In this document: one piece after another, positions 40,983-51,708 of the stretch
Position numbering within the stretch: position 1 is the stretch's first letter
Layout of the letters: every line of letters begins with the position of its first letter
DNA from: Pseudomonas sediminis
GTDB lineage: Bacteria; Pseudomonadota; Gammaproteobacteria; Pseudomonadales; Pseudomonadaceae
Length of the DNA: 64,000 nt
NCBI RefSeq assembly: GCF_039555755.1
Contig: NZ_CP154631.1
Coordinates: forward strand, 1,798,001 to 1,862,000
Direction: 5' to 3'
Notes under the pieces: generated by a model
What the model saw: only the letters and a program-made list of their open reading frames with translations
Database searches by the model: none
What the model was told of the DNA's origin: nothing
Made by a program: the position numbers and the translations under genes

Positions 40983-42290
40983 TCAGAGTACCTGTGGCCT
41001 TTTGAACAGCTTGGCATAGTAGAAGCCGTCGTGGCCGTCCAGCTGTGGCAGCAACTGGCGACCGTGGGCTGGCTGCAGGCCGAACTCGCCAGCGATGGCG
41101 ACTTCCTGTGCATCGGCGGTGCGGGCGAGGAAGGCGGCGATGGTCTCGCTGTTTTCCGTCGGCAGTACCGAACAAGTGGCGTAAAGCAGGATGCCGCCCG
41201 GCGCGAGGGTCGGCCACAGCGCGTCGAGCAGTTCGCCCTGCAACTGCGCCAGGGCGGGAATGTCTTCGGGCTGGCGGGTCAGCTTGATGTCCGGATGGCG
41301 GCGAATCACGCCGGTGGCCGAGCACGGCGCGTCGAGCAGGATGCGCTGGAATGGCCGGCCGTCCCACCAGGCGCCGGTATCGCGGCCGTCGGCGGCGATC
41401 AGCGTGGCTTCCAGATGCAGGCGGTCGAGATTCTCGCGTACGCGCGCCAGGCGCTTGGCTTCCAGATCCACGGCGACCACTTCGCTGAGTCCCGGCTCGA
41501 CTTCCAGCAGGTGGCAGGTCTTGCCGCCCGGTGCTGCGCAGGCATCCAGTACGCGTTGGCCTGGCGTCAGTTCGAGCAGATCGGCGGCCAGTTGCGCAGC
41601 TTCGTCCTGGACGCTGACGCGGCCGTCCTTGAAGCCTGGTAGCGTGGTCACGTCGCAGGGTTGCAGCAAGCGCACGCCGTCACGGCTGAAAGCGCAGGGC
41701 TCGGTATTGATGCCGGTGTTGCGCAGTTCGGTGAGATACGCGTCACGGCTGCCGTGACGGCGATTGACCCGCAGGATCAGGGGCGGATGCGCGTTGTTGG
41801 CGGCGCAGATGGCTTGCCAGTGCTCGGGCCAGAAGGCCTTGAGCTGTTTTTGCAGCCAGCGCGGGTGCGCGGTGTGCAGCACTGGATCGCGATCCAGTTC
41901 GGCGAAAATCTCTTCATGCTCGCGTTGGGCGCGGCGCAGCACGGCATTGAGCAGTCCCTTGGCCCAGGGCTTTTTCAGCGCGCCGGCGCAGCCGACCGTC
42001 TCGCCGATGGCGGCATGCTCCGGGATGCGGCTGTGCAGCAACTGATAGAGGCCGATCAGCAGCAGCGCTTCCACGTCCTTGTCGGCAGCCTTGAAGGGTT
42101 TTTCCAGCAGTTTGTCGGCCAACAGTTGCAGGCGCGGTTGCCAGCGTGCGGCGCCGAAGGCCAGATCCTGTGCCAGGGCGCGGTCGTGATGCTCGACCTT
42201 GTCCAGTTGCGGCGGCAGGCTGCTGCCCAACGAAGCCTTGCCAGAGAGCACGGCAGTCAGGGCGCGGGCGGCGGCCAGGCGCGGGTTCAT
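40983..42290 (-). CDS. rsmB: 16S rRNA (cytosine(967)-C(5))-methyltransferase
   Basis: 435 residues. The N-terminal ~140 residues are a NusB-like RNA-binding domain ([22 protein letters not shown]). The methyltransferase domain has the SAM motif [17 protein letters not shown] near residue 252 and the catalytic Cys in [15 protein letters not shown]. It methylates C967 in 16S rRNA. The ATG overlaps the fmt stop by four bases, so it is coupled to fmt. Also called sun. Confidence 0.96.
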   Translation of the reverse strand: MNPRLAAARALTAVLSGKASLGSSLPPQLDKVEHHDRALAQDLAFGAARWQPRLQLLADKLLEKPFKAADKDVEALLLIGLYQLLHSRIPEHAAIGETVGCAGALKKPWAKGLLNAVLRRAQREHEEIFAELDRDPVLHTAHPRWLQKQLKAFWPEHWQAICAANNAHPPLILRVNRRHGSRDAYLTELRNTGINTEPCAFSRDGVRLLQPCDVTTLPGFKDGRVSVQDEAAQLAADLLELTPGQRVLDACAAPGGKTCHLLEVEPGLSEVVAVDLEAKRLARVRENLDRLHLEATLIAADGRDTGAWWDGRPFQRILLDAPCSATGVIRRHPDIKLTRQPEDIPALAQLQGELLDALWPTLAPGGILLYATCSVLPTENSETIAAFLARTADAQEVAIAGEFGLQPAHGRQLLPQLDGHDGFYYAKLFKRPQVL

Positions 42291-43219
42291 TGACCGAGTA
42301 CCAGACCGGGGACGAACTGCTCGCGGCGGCTGTTATATAGGTCGGCGAAGGCCAGCGGCTTGCCGCCGGGCAGCTGCAGGCGAGTCAGGCGCAGCGCGCC
42401 TTCGCCGCAGGCCACGGTCAGGCCCTGCTTGTCGGCGGCGAGAATGCTGCCCGGCTCGCCCCTGCCTTCTCCGATCTCGGCCGCATGCACTTTCAGCGCA
42501 TCGCCGTTCAGCGTGGTGTGGCAAATCGGCCAGGGATGGAAGGCGCGCACCAGGCGCTCCAGTTCCACGGCCGGGCGGCTGAAGTCGAGGCGCGCCTCAT
42601 CCTTGTTCAGTTTGTGGGCGTAGTTGGCCAGGGCATCGTCCTGCACTTCGCCCTTCAGCGTACCGGCAGCCAGGCCATCGATGGCTTTCAATACGGCCTG
42701 CGGACCAAGCTCAGCCAGGCGGTTATGTAGGCTGCCGCCGGTGTCGTCAGCATTGATTGGCGTGCTGACCTTGAGCAGCATCGGCCCGGTATCGAGGCCG
42801 GCCTCCATCTGCATCACGGTGACGCCACTCTCGGCGTCGCCGGCCTGCACTGCGCGCTGGATCGGCGCGGCGCCGCGCCAGCGCGGCAGCAAGGAGGCGT
42901 GACTGTTGATGCAGCCCAGGCGTGGGGTGTCGAGCACCACCTGCGGCAGGATCAGGCCGTAGGCGACTACTACCATCAAGTCCGGCTTGAGCGCCGCCAG
43001 CTCAGTCTGGGCCTCTTCATTGCGCAGGCTGGCCGGTTGGTAGACCGGGATGCCGTGCTCGACGGCGAGTTGCTTGACCGGGCTCGGCATCAGCTTCTGG
43101 CCGCGACCTGCCGGGCGATCCGGCTGGGTGTAGACGGCAATGATCTGGTGCGGGCTGGCCAGCAGGGCCTTGAGGTGTTCGGCGGCGAATTCCGGGGTGC
43201 CGGCAAAGACGATACGCAT
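42287..43219 (-). CDS. fmt: Methionyl-tRNA formyltransferase
   Basis: 310 residues. Uses 10-formyltetrahydrofolate to formylate initiator Met-t[23 protein letters not shown] near residue 108 is the folate-binding signature with the catalytic Asn and His; [18 protein letters not shown] follows; the C-terminal OB-like domain begins near residue 208. It is followed by rsmB (4-base overlap). The def gene lies upstream, beyond the repeat element in the gap. Confidence 0.97.
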   Translation of the reverse strand: MRIVFAGTPEFAAEHLKALLASPHQIIAVYTQPDRPAGRGQKLMPSPVKQLAVEHGIPVYQPASLRNEEAQTELAALKPDLMVVVAYGLILPQVVLDTPRLGCINSHASLLPRWRGAAPIQRAVQAGDAESGVTVMQMEAGLDTGPMLLKVSTPINADDTGGSLHNRLAELGPQAVLKAIDGLAAGTLKGEVQDDALANYAHKLNKDEARLDFSRPAVELERLVRAFHPWPICHTTLNGDALKVHAAEIGEGRGEPGSILAADKQGLTVACGEGALRLTRLQLPGGKPLAFADLYNSRREQFVPGLVLGQ

Positions 43220-43250
43220 GGGGTAGTCACCAAAGAAAAAGGCTTGCCTG

Positions 43251-43392
43251 GCAGGTCACATGGAAACTACTGCGCTCGGTTATGCTGCGTTGAAAACAGG
43301 CTCGGACTGCTCATTTACAGCTCGTAAACTCCGCGCCCTCGCCTGTTTTCGCCTTGCCTAACCTTCGCTCGTGACGTTTCCATGCGACCTGC
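43251..43392. repeat. Nested-hairpin intergenic element, copy C (142 bp)
   Basis: Ends GCAGGTCACATGGAAAC and, inverted, GCAGGTCGCATGGAAAC. Inner perfect stem GAAAACAGGC (43292-43301) with GCCTGTTTTC (43341-43350). The tip TTTACAGCTCGTAAA and its flanks (43308-43334) match copy A at 25 of 27 positions, although the two stems have quite different sequences. Located between def and fmt, which this splits. Confidence 0.8.
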
Positions 43393-43419
43393 TACGCAAG
43401 CCTTTGGATAAAACGAGGG

Positions 43420-43926
43420 TCAAGCGCGCTGGCGATGCTGTTTTTCCAGCTTCTTCTTGATGCGGTCGCGCTTGAGGTTGGACAGGTAATCGACGAACAG
43501 CTTGCCGTTGAGGTGATCGCACTCGTGCTGGATGCACACGGCGAGCAAGCCTTCGGCGATCAGCTCGTAGGGCTGGCCATCGCGATCTAACGCCTTGATC
43601 TTGACCTTCTGCGGGCGGTCGACGTTCTCGTAGAAGCCGGGCACCGACAGGCAGCCTTCCTGGTACTGGTCCATCTCGTCGGTCAGCGACTCGAACTCGG
43701 GGTTGATGAACACCCGCGGTTCGGACTTGTCCTCGGACAGGTCCATGACCACCACGCGCTTGTGCACGTTGACCTGCGTCGCCGCCAGGCCGATACCGGG
43801 TGCGTCATACATGGTCTCGAACATGTCGTCGACCAGTTGACGGATGGAGTCATCCACGACGTCCACCGGTTTGGCGATGGTACGCAGGCGTGGATCAGGA
43901 AATTCGAGGATATTCAGGATCGCCAT
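43420..43926 (-). CDS. def: Peptide deformylase
   Basis: 168 residues. All three metalloenzyme motifs are present: GIGLAATQV near residue 45, EGCLSVPG near residue 88, and QHECDHLNG near residue 131, giving the Cys and two His that hold the metal and the catalytic Glu. It removes the formyl group from nascent proteins. Minus strand, upstream of fmt; the intervening 200 bp hold repeat copy C. Divergent from the LysM gene. Confidence 0.97.
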   Translation of the reverse strand: MAILNILEFPDPRLRTIAKPVDVVDDSIRQLVDDMFETMYDAPGIGLAATQVNVHKRVVVMDLSEDKSEPRVFINPEFESLTDEMDQYQEGCLSVPGFYENVDRPQKVKIKALDRDGQPYELIAEGLLAVCIQHECDHLNGKLFVDYLSNLKRDRIKKKLEKQHRQRA

Positions 43927-44079
43927 ATGCGTTTGTGATGCACTTGTGGAATAAAGTCAAAATCCGCTGCTAAGATGATGAACAGCATTGAAAAACGGCT
44001 TCACGCCGCGTATTCAGCGGGTTTGGCACGCGGCGCTAGGGCGCTTCACGTGAAGGCACATAATAAAGGGATTCACCGT

Positions 44080-45117
44080 ATGAGGAAATCACTACTCGCC
44101 CTGCTCTTTGCAGCGGGCGGACTGGCCCTGACCAGCTTGGCTCAGGCCGAAGTGCAACTCAAGGACGGTCACCCGGACCGCTACACAGTGGTCAAGGGCG
44201 ATACCCTCTGGGACATTTCCGGCAAGTTCCTGCGCCAGCCGTGGAAATGGCCGGAGATCTGGCACGCCAACCCGCAGGTGGCGAACCCGCACCTGATCTA
44301 TCCCGGCGATACCCTCAATCTGGTCTACGTGGACGGTCAGCCGCGCCTGATGCTCAACCGCGGCGAGTCCCGCGGCACCATCAAACTGTCGCCGCAAGTA
44401 CGTAGCACGCCGATGGCCGAAGCGATCCCGACCATCCCGCTGGAGGCGATCAACAGCTTCCTGCTGAGCAACCGTATCGTCGACACCCCGGAAGAATTCA
44501 ACGGCAAGCCTTATGTCGTTGCCGGTAACGCCGAGCGCGTGGTCAGCGGCGCTGGTGATCGCGTTTACGCCCGCGGCCAGTTCGACGAAGAGCATCCGAC
44601 CTACGGCATCTTCCGCCAAGGCAAGACCTACACGGATCCGGAAACCAAGGAATTCCTTGGCATCAACGCCGATGACGTCGGCACCGGTGAGATCGTCGCT
44701 GAGGAAGGCGATGTTGGCACCATGTTGCTGAGCCGTTCGACTCAGGAAGTGCGTCTGGGAGATCGCCTGTTCCCGACCGAGGAGCGTGCAATCAACTCCA
44801 CCTTCATGCCCAGTGAGCCAACCAGCGAAATCAATGGCCTGATCCTCGATGTGCCGCGTGGTGTGACCCAGATTGGTCAGTTCGACGTGGTCACCCTGAA
44901 TAAGGGCGTCCGCGACGGCCTGGAAATTGGAAACGTGCTGGCGATCTATAAGACCGGCGAAACCGTACGTGACCGTGTTACCGGCGAGAGCGTGAAAATC
45001 CCGGACGAGCGTTCCGGCCTGCTGATGGTGTTCCGCACCTATGACAAGCTCAGCTATGGCCTGGTACTGCAGGCCAGCCGCCAGCTGGCGGTGATGGACA
45101 AGGTCCGCAACCCTTAA
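44080..45117 (+). CDS. LysM-domain exported protein (PA0020-type)
   Basis: 345 residues from the ATG at 44080 (AAAGGGA eight bases upstream); an in-frame ATG at 43975 would put 35 residues before the signal peptide. The signal peptide ends at LAQA near residue 22. One LysM domain (YTVVKGDTLWDISGKFL to YPGDTLNLVYV, about residues 34-82) binds peptidoglycan; the remaining ~260 residues are of unknown function and conserved in Pseudomonas at this locus. Periplasmic or outer-membrane associated. Divergent from def; a terminator follows. Confidence 0.87.
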   Translation: MRKSLLALLFAAGGLALTSLAQAEVQLKDGHPDRYTVVKGDTLWDISGKFLRQPWKWPEIWHANPQVANPHLIYPGDTLNLVYVDGQPRLMLNRGESRGTIKLSPQVRSTPMAEAIPTIPLEAINSFLLSNRIVDTPEEFNGKPYVVAGNAERVVSGAGDRVYARGQFDEEHPTYGIFRQGKTYTDPETKEFLGINADDVGTGEIVAEEGDVGTMLLSRSTQEVRLGDRLFPTEERAINSTFMPSEPTSEINGLILDVPRGVTQIGQFDVVTLNKGVRDGLEIGNVLAIYKTGETVRDRVTGESVKIPDERSGLLMVFRTYDKLSYGLVLQASRQLAVMDKVRNP

Positions 45118-45123
45118 TACCCA

Positions 45124-45153
45124 ACGAGCCCCGCACTAGCGGGGCTCGTGCTT
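45124..45153 (+). terminator. Rho-independent-type terminator after the LysM gene
   Basis: ACGAGCCCCGC (45124-45134), loop ACTA, GCGGGGCTCGT (45139-45149), then GCTTT. An 11-bp GC-rich perfect stem immediately after the stop. Confidence 0.85.
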
Positions 45154-45198
45154 TCAGGCCGCCAGGATGGCGGTGCAACTGCTCAGGGACGAATCGCC

Positions 45199-46314
45199 AT
45201 GCCTGCATCCTCCTCGCTTTCCCCCGCTATCTCTCCTGCCGAACTCGAAGCCCGCTTGCGTCTGCATCTGTTGCCGGAGCTGGGACCGCGGCGTTTTCGC
45301 AAGCTTCTGAGTGCGTTCGATAGCGCCTCGGCTGCGCTCAGTGCGCCGGCCAGCGCCTGGCGCGCGTTGGGGTTGCCGGCAGCCTGCGCCGAGCCCCGGC
45401 GCAATGCGGAAATCCGCGAGCGGGCGGCTGCCGCCCTGCATTGGCTGGATGAGCCTGGTCAGCATGTGTTGATGTGGGACGATCCGGGCTACCCGGCTCT
45501 GCTCGGCGAGTTGGCGGATGCGCCGCCGCTGTTGTTCGTAGCGGGCGAGCCGGGCGTGCTGGAGGCGCCGCAACTGGCCATGGTCGGCAGTCGGCGGGCC
45601 TCGCAGCCAGGCCTGGATAACGCGCGTGCCTTCGCCCGCAGCCTGGCGGGCGGCGGTTTCGTCATCACCAGTGGTCTGGCCTTGGGGATCGATGGCGCTG
45701 CGCACCAGGGGGCGCTGGAAGGCGGCGGCAAAACGGTGGCCGTGCTGGGCACCGGCTTGCAGTGTCTGTATCCACGACGGCATGTGAGGCTGGCGGCGCA
45801 GATCAGTGAGCAAGGCGGTGCGCTGGTCTCCGAGCTGCCGCTGGACTGTCCGCCGCAGGCGAGCAATTTCCCGCGGCGCAACAGGATCATCAGCGGGCTT
45901 TCGCTGGGTGTGTTGGTGGTCGAGGCCAGCCCGTCCAGTGGTTCGCTGATCACCGCGCGCCTGGCTGCCGAGCAGGGGCGCGAGGTCTATGCCATCCCCG
46001 GATCGATCCATCATCCTGGCGCACGGGGCTGCCATCAACTGATCCGAGATGGTGCCACTCTGGTGGAAAGCATCGAGCATATCCTTGAAGCCTTGCGTGG
46101 CTGGCAGGCGCCAGCCATCCAGCCCACATCGACGCCGCTCGCTGGCGTCGAGCATCCATTGCTGGCCTTGTTGCATGCCGCGCCGCACAGCACCGAGGCG
46201 CTGATGCAGGCCAGCGGTTGGCCGCTGGCTGAGGTGCTGGGAGCTTTGACCGAACTGGAGCTCGATGGCCTGGTGTGCAACGAGTCCGGGCGTTGGATGG
46301 CGCGCAGTCGCTAG
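45199..46314 (+). CDS. dprA: DNA-processing protein DprA (Smf)
   Basis: 371 residues from the ATG at 45199; AGGGA lies nine bases upstream, and this avoids starting inside the terminator. N-terminal SAM-like region, central Rossmann domain with AMVGSRRASQPGLDNARAFA and FPRRNRIISGLSLGVLVVEA (about residues 125-270), and a C-terminal winged-helix-like DprA domain (about 310-370). DprA loads RecA on incoming single-stranded DNA in natural transformation. tsaC follows 66 bp downstream. Confidence 0.94.
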   Translation: MPASSSLSPAISPAELEARLRLHLLPELGPRRFRKLLSAFDSASAALSAPASAWRALGLPAACAEPRRNAEIRERAAAALHWLDEPGQHVLMWDDPGYPALLGELADAPPLLFVAGEPGVLEAPQLAMVGSRRASQPGLDNARAFARSLAGGGFVITSGLALGIDGAAHQGALEGGGKTVAVLGTGLQCLYPRRHVRLAAQISEQGGALVSELPLDCPPQASNFPRRNRIISGLSLGVLVVEASPSSGSLITARLAAEQGREVYAIPGSIHHPGARGCHQLIRDGATLVESIEHILEALRGWQAPAIQPTSTPLAGVEHPLLALLHAAPHSTEALMQASGWPLAEVLGALTELELDGLVCNESGRWMARSR

Positions 46315-46380
46315 CAGGCCGTGGCGGGGCCTGATCGGCTTGGATAGACTGCCGCCCATTGATTCAGCGGGAGACAGGCG

Positions 46381-46938
46381 ATGGCCAGCAACTGGCAGAT
46401 ACAGCAAACGGCGCGAGTGGTGCGCGAGGGCGGCGTGATCGCCTATCCGACCGAGGCAGTCTGGGGCCTGGGCTGTGATCCCTGGAACGAAGAGGCGGTG
46501 TATCGTCTTTTGGCGCTCAAGGAGCGGCCGATGCGCAAGGGGCTGATTCTGGTTGCCGATGACATAGAGCAGTTCGACTTCCTGCTCGATGATCTGCCAG
46601 AGGTCTGGCAGGAGCGCCTGGCCTGCAGTTGGCCAGGCCCGAATACCTGGCTGGTGCCGCATCAGAATCGTCTGCCCGAATGGGTCACGGGCGAGCATGA
46701 CAGCGTCGCCCTGCGCGTCAGTGATCATCCACTGGTACGTGCGCTGTGCCGCTACACCGGGCCGCTGATTTCCACCTCGGCCAACCCGGCTGGGCGTCCT
46801 TCGGCGCGTTCGCGCCTGCGCGTCGAACAGTACTTCCCCGGTGAGCTGGATAAGGTACTCGGCGGCGCGCTGGGCGGGCGCAAGAATCCCAGCCTGATTC
46901 GTGACCTGCGCACGGGCGATGTGATTCGCCCGTCCTGA
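46381..46938 (+). CDS. tsaC: Threonylcarbamoyl-AMP synthase
   Basis: 185 residues, the short single-domain TsaC/YrdC form. [15 protein letters not shown] near residue 20 and [16 protein letters not shown] near residue 128 are family signatures. It makes threonylcarbamoyl-AMP from threonine, bicarbonate and ATP for t6A modification of tRNAs reading ANN codons. GGAGACAGGCG precedes the ATG. Downstream of dprA, as in P. aeruginosa. Confidence 0.95.
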   Translation: MASNWQIQQTARVVREGGVIAYPTEAVWGLGCDPWNEEAVYRLLALKERPMRKGLILVADDIEQFDFLLDDLPEVWQERLACSWPGPNTWLVPHQNRLPEWVTGEHDSVALRVSDHPLVRALCRYTGPLISTSANPAGRPSARSRLRVEQYFPGELDKVLGGALGGRKNPSLIRDLRTGDVIRPS

Positions 46939-46950
46939 ACTTGAAGCCAT

Positions 46951-47015
46951 GTAGGAGTGAGCTCTGCTCGCGAAGCGTTTGCAGGGCCGGGTTCGTGAGC
47001 AGAGCTCGCTCCTAC
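46951..47015. repeat. REP-type hairpin
   Basis: GTAGGAGTGAGCTCTGCTCG at the left pairs with GAGCAGAGCTCGCTCCTAC at the right, with one mismatch. In the convergent gap between tsaC and qor, so a likely bidirectional terminator. Confidence 0.8.
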
Positions 47016-47017
47016 GC

Positions 47018-47995
47018 TTACGGCAGCAAAATGGTCGAGCCAGTGGTCTGCCGTGAACTCAGTGCATCCTGCGCGGCGGCGGCGTCCTTAAGTGCGTAGC
47101 GGTTGCTGATTTCCACCTGCAGTTTGCCGCTGCTGATCATCGCGAACAGCTCGTCGGCCATGGCTTGCAGGTTCTGCGGCGTATTGGCGTAGCTCGCCAG
47201 GGTCGGCCGGGTGACGTAGAGCGAGCCCTTCTGCGCCAGGATACCCAGGTTGACCCCGGTGACCGCGCCGGATGCATTGCCGAAGCTGACCAGCAGGCCG
47301 CGCGGTGCCACGCAGTCCAGCGAGGTTTCCCAGGTGTCCTTGCCGACGCCGTCGTAGACCACCGGGCACTTGGCGCCGTCAGTCAACTCCAGCACGCGCT
47401 GTACGACGTTCTCATGGCTGTAGTCGATGGTCTCCCAGGCTCCCAGTTCCTTGGCGAGTGCGGCCTTTTTCGCCGAGCTGACAGTACCGATCAGTTTGAC
47501 ACCCAATGCCTTGGCCCACTGGCAGGCGAACGAGCCGACACCACCGGCTGCAGCGTGGAAAAGAACGGTTTCGCCACCCTTGAGTTTATAGGTCTGGCGC
47601 AGCAGGTACTGCACGGTCAGGCCCTTGAGGATGACAGCGGCAGCTTTCTCGAAACTGATGCTGTCCGGCAGGTGCACCAGGTTGTCTGCCGGCAACACAT
47701 GCAGCTCGCCATAGGAGCCCAGCGGGCCGGTGGCGTAGGCCACACGGTCACCGACGGCGAAGCGGGTGACTTCGCTGCCTACCGCCTCGACCACGCCGGC
47801 TGCCTCGGTGCCCAGGCTCGACGGCAGGGCCGGCGGCACGTAGAGACCATTGCGGTAATAGGTGTCGATGAAGTTCAGGCCGATGGCCTTGTTGGCGACC
47901 CGTACCTCGCGTGGGCCCGGCGCTGCCGGCTGGTAGTCACGGTATTCCAGCACTTCGCTGCCGCCGTGCTGGCTGAACTGAATACGCTTGGCCAT
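47018..47995 (-). CDS. qor: NADPH:quinone oxidoreductase
   Basis: 325 residues from the ATG at 47995, with AAGGAA six bases upstream. Zinc-free medium-chain dehydrogenase: FIDTYYRNGLYVPPALPSSLG near the N-terminus and the Rossmann motif VLFHAAAGGVGSFACQWAK near residue 143. It reduces quinones in the cytoplasm with NADPH. The reading frame stays open upstream of 47995, antisense to hemF, but that part has no protein-like character. Divergent from hemF, as in P. aeruginosa. Confidence 0.93.
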   Translation of the reverse strand: MAKRIQFSQHGGSEVLEYRDYQPAAPGPREVRVANKAIGLNFIDTYYRNGLYVPPALPSSLGTEAAGVVEAVGSEVTRFAVGDRVAYATGPLGSYGELHVLPADNLVHLPDSISFEKAAAVILKGLTVQYLLRQTYKLKGGETVLFHAAAGGVGSFACQWAKALGVKLIGTVSSAKKAALAKELGAWETIDYSHENVVQRVLELTDGAKCPVVYDGVGKDTWETSLDCVAPRGLLVSFGNASGAVTGVNLGILAQKGSLYVTRPTLASYANTPQNLQAMADELFAMISSGKLQVEISNRYALKDAAAAQDALSSRQTTGSTILLP

Positions 47996-48058
47996 CTCGG
48001 ATTCCTTATTGGTTTGGAGCCGCTGCATGCGGCGAAAGGCTCTATCCAATCGTCCTGA

Positions 48059-49057
<999 letters not shown>

Positions 49058-49072
49058 CTTCCATTCTCTCTT

Positions 49073-49156
49073 GTAGGAGCTGCGCCTCGCAGCGAATGAC
49101 GGCGGCGTGTGCTACCGCGGCGAAGCAAAGGCTTCGCCCCGAGGTGGGGCTTCTAC
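49073..49156. repeat. REP-like composite hairpin region
   Basis: GTAGGAGCTGCGCCTCGC at the left and GGGGCTTCTAC at the right, with an inner perfect hairpin GGCGAAGC-AAAG-GCTTCGCC. Between hemF and aroE. Confidence 0.6.
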
Positions 49157-49201
49157 AGGACGGCGTCAGTTTCGTAGATTTCTACCGTTACAGGACTTTC
49201 C

Positions 49202-50023
49202 ATGGACCGCTACTGCGTCTTCGGCAACCCCATCGGCCACAGCAAATCACCGCTGATCCACCGCCTGTTCGCCAAGCAGACTGGCCAGGTGCTCGACTAC
49301 CAGGCACGCCTGGCTCCGCTGGACGATTTCACTGGCAATGCCCGCGCCTTTTTCGCCGACGGCCTGGGCGGCAACGTCACCGTGCCGTTCAAGGAGGAGG
49401 CCTTCCGCCTCTGCGACGCACTCACCGAGCGTGCGCGCCGCGCTGGCGCGGTGAATACCCTGAAGAAACTCGAGGACGGTCGCCTCCTGGGTGACAACAC
49501 CGATGGTGCCGGCCTCACCCGCGACCTGCAGGACAACGCCGGCTTCAGCCTGGCCGGCAAGCGCATTCTGATCCTCGGCGCCGGTGGCGCCGTGCGTGGC
49601 GTGCTCGAGCCCTTCCTGGCGCAGAAGCCTGCGGTGCTGGTGATCGCCAACCGTACCGTGGCCAAGGCCGAGCAACTGGTGCGTGAATTCGCTGATCTCG
49701 GTCCGCTGGTCGCCGCTGGCTTCGACTGGATCGATGCGCCGGTGGACCTGATCGTCAACGGCACTTCCGCCAGTCTCGGTGGTGAGTTGCCGCCGATTGC
49801 GCCGAGCCTGATCCAGCCCAGTCACACCGTCTGCTACGACATGATGTATGGCCGTGAAGCGACCGCCTTCAACCGCTGGGCGGCCGAACAGGGCGCGGCG
49901 CGCTGCCTGGATGGCCTGGGCATGCTGGTCGAGCAGGCCGCCGAGGCGTTCGAGCTGTGGCGCGGCGTACGCCCGGACACTGCGCCGGTGCTGGCCGAGC
50001 TGCGTCGTCAACTGGCCGGCTGA
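49202..50023 (+). CDS. aroE: Shikimate dehydrogenase
   Basis: 273 residues. [20 protein letters not shown] at the N-terminus binds shikimate; [10 protein letters not shown] near residue 59 carries the catalytic Lys; the NADP-binding [15 protein letters not shown] lies near residue 125. It reduces 3-dehydroshikimate in aromatic amino acid synthesis. AGGA lies six bases before the ATG. Adjacent to hemF as in P. aeruginosa. Confidence 0.96.
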   Translation: MDRYCVFGNPIGHSKSPLIHRLFAKQTGQVLDYQARLAPLDDFTGNARAFFADGLGGNVTVPFKEEAFRLCDALTERARRAGAVNTLKKLEDGRLLGDNTDGAGLTRDLQDNAGFSLAGKRILILGAGGAVRGVLEPFLAQKPAVLVIANRTVAKAEQLVREFADLGPLVAAGFDWIDAPVDLIVNGTSASLGGELPPIAPSLIQPSHTVCYDMMYGREATAFNRWAAEQGAARCLDGLGMLVEQAAEAFELWRGVRPDTAPVLAELRRQLAG

Positions 50024-50078
50024 ATCTCCCATAGCTCGTGATGAGCGCCACCCTACGGCTGGCTGTGGCGCAGGTCAC

Positions 50079-51650
50079 TCAATCCTCGAACAACACCGGG
50101 CAGCGCTCGGCGCCCTCCAGCTTGAGGATTTCCTCCACCACCTGCGGCCGTGCCTGGCGCAGCACCAGGCTGCGTTTTAGCGCCTGCAGGCGGCGCGCCT
50201 CCTGGTGCAGCATTTCCACGCCTGCGTAGTCGATGAAGTTGATGTGCCGCGCGTCGATTACCAGGCGCTGTCCGCGGCTGCGCTGCAGCAATTGCTGGAT
50301 GTACTGGCAGGCGCCGAAGAAGATCGAGCCGTCGATGCGCAGCACCTCGTCATCGCCGTCATGCCACAGGCGTACGCGTGGCTGCGAGGTGCGCTTGAGG
50401 TAGAAGAACAGCGAGGCCAGCACACCGGCATAAATCGCCGTCTGCAGCTCCAGCACCAGGGTGGCGGTGAAGGTCAGCAGCATCACCATGAACTCGGCGC
50501 GGCTGACCTTGCGCAGTGCACGGATCGCCGGCAGATCCACTAGGCCCCAGCAAATCAGCAGGATACCGGCGGCCATCACCGGCAACGGGATATGCGTCAG
50601 CAGTGCTGCACCGAACACCGCGAACAGTGCTACCAAGAGCGCCGAGAACACCCCAGCCAGCGGCGTACGTGCGCCGGCCTGCAGATTCAGTGCCGAGCGG
50701 GTGAAGGAACCGGCCGACAGCGACGCGGAAAACCACGGCCCGAGCATGTTCGACAGGCCCTGGGCGCGTACTTCCTGGTTGGCATCGAGGAACTGGTGCG
50801 ATTTCACCGCCAGCGCGCGGGCGATGGACAGGCTGGTGACCAGCCCGAGCATGCCGCAGGCCACCGCTGCCGGTAGCAGGCGCAACACGTCGTCGAGGTC
50901 GAAGCTCAGCAGGGTCAAAGGCGGTAGGCCACCTTCGAACGGCGCCACCAGGGCGATATCAGCTGTGAAACGTGTCGGCAGCAGCCAGGCCAGCAGGCTG
51001 CCGCAGACCAGGCCGATCAGCAGCGCCGGCAACTTTGGCCAGAGCTGCCGCACGATCAGGCTGAGCAGCAGGGTGAAGGCTGCCAGGGCCACGCTGGGCC
51101 AATGCGCCTGCGGCAGGTGCTGGCCGATCTGCAGCAGGCTGGTCAGCGCCGTGGGCTGACTGGTGACCTCAACGCCGAGCAGGTTGGGCATCTGCCCGAT
51201 GGCGATCACCAGCGCCGCGCCGAGGGTAAAACCGAGCACCACCGACTGCGAGATGAAGTTCACCAGGGCGCCGAAGCGCAGCAGGCCGAGCAGCCACTGG
51301 AACAGCCCGGCGAGAAAGGTCAGCAGCAGGATCAGGGCGATGAATTCGTCGCTGCCGATGCGTGCCATGGGGCTGACGCTGGTGAACAGGACGATGGAGA
51401 TGGCCGCGGTCGGTCCGCAGATCAGGTGCCAGGACGAGCCCCACAGACAGGCGATGATCACCGGCGCGATGGCCGCGTACAGGCCGTATTCGGCCGGCAA
51501 TCCAGCGATCAGCGCGTAGGCCAGCGATTGCGGCAGAGCCAGGATGGCGCCGGTCAGGCCCACCAGCAGGTCATTGCCGAGGGTCTTGCGGCTGGTGCCA
51601 GGCAACCAGCGTAGAAACGGCAGCAGGGTCTGTCGGTCAGGTAGGCGCAT
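50079..51650 (-). CDS. SulP-family anion permease with STAS domain (PA0029-type)
   Basis: 523 residues. About ten to twelve membrane helices in residues 20-410, with the conserved SulP N-terminal region LTGAILALPQSLAYALIAGLPAEYGLYAA. A cytoplasmic STAS domain fills the C-terminal ~110 residues (RLVIDARHINFIDYAGVEML). Such proteins import sulfate or exchange other anions. Position next to the choline-O-sulfate genes suggests sulfate handling, which is inference. Convergent with aroE; second SulP gene in this window (see 60720). Confidence 0.87.
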   Translation of the reverse strand: MRLPDRQTLLPFLRWLPGTSRKTLGNDLLVGLTGAILALPQSLAYALIAGLPAEYGLYAAIAPVIIACLWGSSWHLICGPTAAISIVLFTSVSPMARIGSDEFIALILLLTFLAGLFQWLLGLLRFGALVNFISQSVVLGFTLGAALVIAIGQMPNLLGVEVTSQPTALTSLLQIGQHLPQAHWPSVALAAFTLLLSLIVRQLWPKLPALLIGLVCGSLLAWLLPTRFTADIALVAPFEGGLPPLTLLSFDLDDVLRLLPAAVACGMLGLVTSLSIARALAVKSHQFLDANQEVRAQGLSNMLGPWFSASLSAGSFTRSALNLQAGARTPLAGVFSALLVALFAVFGAALLTHIPLPVMAAGILLICWGLVDLPAIRALRKVSRAEFMVMLLTFTATLVLELQTAIYAGVLASLFFYLKRTSQPRVRLWHDGDDEVLRIDGSIFFGACQYIQQLLQRSRGQRLVIDARHINFIDYAGVEMLHQEARRLQALKRSLVLRQARPQVVEEILKLEGAERCPVLFED

Positions 51651-51708
51651 GGTTCGGGTCGAGGGTGGGCCGCGGGCGACTCCACCCTACTCACTTGCCG
51701 CGGTTAAT

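Noticed and set aside
44026..44040. TGGCACG start of a sigma-54-like site before the LysM gene
   Set aside because: No TTGC at the required distance.
45154..46950. Minus-strand open frame of nearly 600 codons
   Set aside because: Antisense to dprA and tsaC, with Gln/Arg-rich low-complexity translation and no recognisable domain.
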